Under the pieces are notes generated by a model. The model ran no database searches and was not told the origin of the DNA. It worked only from the letters and a program-made list of their open reading frames with translations. A stretch of 5,580 bases of DNA. Source: CAYWVO01 sp964461835 (GTDB lineage Bacteria; Zixibacteria; MSB-5A5; WJJR01; JAJRUJ01). Below, in pieces: positions 5,568-5,580 of this stretch. Position numbers and translations under genes: made by a program. The stretch spans positions 1 through 5,580 of the forward strand of contig CAYWVO010000087.1 in the NCBI GenBank assembly GCA_964461835.1. The letters run 5' to 3'. Position 1 is the first letter of the stretch. The number at the start of each line of letters is the position of its first letter.

Positions 5568-5580
5568 ACTCCTGAAAAAG

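Overview
The window looks like ordinary chromosomal DNA from a Gram-negative-type bacterium: moderately GC-rich, with good Shine-Dalgarno sequences and two exported proteins with classical signal peptides. The mix of a DMT permease, a SWIB protein with a histone-H1-like tail, a KamA-type radical SAM enzyme and an IRBP-like S41 peptidase recalls candidate phyla of the FCB/Zixibacteria kind. That placement is an impression from gene style and no marker gene here fixes it. I see no rRNA, tRNA, CRISPR array, insertion sequence or phage gene.

Layout. The left half (51-2538) holds three minus-strand genes: a secreted protein of unknown function (1654-2538), a basic SWIB-domain protein (1069-1545) and a ten-helix EamA/DMT permease (51-953). 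The SWIB gene looks like its own transcription unit. It has a promoter with a perfect -35 box just upstream (1595-1623) and a strong intrinsic terminator (991-1032) between it and the permease.

A divergent intergenic region (2539-2816) separates the two halves. On the plus strand it holds a promoter (2757-2785), followed by a possible 28-codon leader ORF (2817-2903) and a radical SAM enzyme of the lysine 2,3-aminomutase fold (2964-4178). The enzyme keeps the CxxxCxxC cluster motif and the substrate-carboxylate arginine. It has lost the residues that recognise the lysine side chain and the glycine-rich PLP-lysine loop, so it is probably not a true lysine 2,3-aminomutase.

The last gene (4323-5567) encodes an exported S41 serine peptidase with an IRBP-like N-terminal domain. 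Its upstream region carries a perfect 11+11 bp palindrome (4244-4267), which looks like an operator, and a second hairpin (4276-4292). Its C-terminal beta domain appears cut short near the window edge.

The genes do not form an obvious single pathway. The points most worth following are the altered substrate pocket of the KamA-like enzyme, its leader ORF, and the palindrome ahead of the peptidase gene.
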